A DNA stretch of 6,990 nucleotides from the NCBI GenBank assembly GCA_023423285.1, contig JAFAFV010000241.1, positions 1 to 6,990 of the forward strand, in the 5' to 3' direction. The DNA is from Bacteroidota bacterium (lineage in GTDB: Bacteria > Bacteroidota > Bacteroidia > Chitinophagales > Chitinophagaceae). The stretch's first letter is position 1, and the number at the start of each line of letters is the position of its first letter. The notes under the pieces were generated by a model. It was not told the DNA's origin, did not search any database, and saw only the letters and a program-made list of their open reading frames with translations. Below, in pieces: positions 6,795 through 6,990 of this stretch. Position numbers and translations under genes: made by a program.

Positions 6795-6990
6795 ATGAAA
6801 AAAAATTATTTATATCTTTCATTTCTTTTGATCAGCAGCCTCCTTTCCTGCAAAAAGGAGCCCGCGCCGTCACCACCGGTAACGTCTCCCGCAGCCATTA
6901 CCATTACATCGGCTACCATTAATAATACGCCGTTGGGCGATAATGCCGGTATTAATAACAAGCCTTCTATCAGATTTACATTTTCACAGC
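6795..6990 (+). CDS. lipoprotein with N-terminal bacterial Ig-like domain, 3' end beyond the window; probable PUL enzyme
   Basis: Only the first 65 codons are visible, with no stop before the window ends. The product starts MKKNYLYLSFLL and has a lipobox LLSC (lipidated C19). A short Lys/Pro tether follows (KKEPAPSPPVTSPAA), and then a beta-rich stretch from about residue 35 (ITITSATINNTPL, then NNKPSIRFTFSQ). That stretch matches the opening strands of Big_5/SbsA-type Ig-like domains. In Bacteroidota such domains often stand before a catalytic domain in surface enzymes, including glucoamylase-like GH144-type proteins, so an enzyme acting on the PUL's glycan is plausible. No catalytic residue lies in the window, so the activity is unknown; a non-catalytic binding protein is also possible. 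The gene follows the LamG-protein stop by 53 bases and is probably in the same operon, with the stem-loop at 6753-6786 between them. Confidence 0.8.
   Translation, partial: MKKNYLYLSFLLISSLLSCKKEPAPSPPVTSPAAITITSATINNTPLGDNAGINNKPSIRFTFSQ

Overview
The window looks like chromosomal DNA of a member of the phylum Bacteroidota. A Chitinophagaceae-type or Sphingobacteriaceae-type soil or freshwater bacterium is the likeliest source, but the genus cannot be read from this sequence. The signs are a FecR-type anti-sigma factor followed by a SusC-like TonB-dependent transporter with an N-terminal STN domain, then a SusD-like lipoprotein and further lipoproteins. Start codons sit in A/T-rich contexts with no Shine-Dalgarno sequences, and the base composition is moderately AT-rich. 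Every supported gene is on the + strand, and the longest gap is 75 bases.

Layout: (1) 2-868, the 3' part of a FecR-like anti-sigma gene whose start lies before the window. (2) 869-943, an intergenic gap that may hold the promoter or leader of the transport operon. (3) 944-4291, a SusC/RagA-type transporter with STN, carboxypeptidase-regulatory-like, plug and barrel regions. (4) 4310-5845, a SusD/RagB-type surface glycan-binding lipoprotein, 18 bases after susC. (5) 5893-6741, a LamG/concanavalin-A-like lipoprotein. (6) 6753-6786, a strong intercistronic stem-loop. (7) 6795 to the window end, the first 65 codons of another lipoprotein, whose start resembles secreted enzymes with an N-terminal bacterial Ig-like domain.

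Together this is the regulatory and uptake half of a polysaccharide utilisation locus (PUL). SusC and SusD would form the outer-membrane glycan importer, with the LamG protein as an accessory surface binder in the place often held by SusE/F-type proteins. The last, cut-off lipoprotein is probably the surface glycanase. The STN domain and the FecR gene upstream imply trans-envelope induction: glycan bound by SusC is signalled through FecR to an ECF sigma factor, expected just before the window. The glycan is not determined by this sequence. I offer a beta-1,2-glucan (GH144-type) hypothesis from remembered gene order, as a testable guess only.

I found no RNA genes, CRISPR arrays, insertion sequences or clear new system. 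The least-explained signals are the 15-bp stem-loop just before the last start codon and the identity of the LamG and Ig-like lipoprotein pair.
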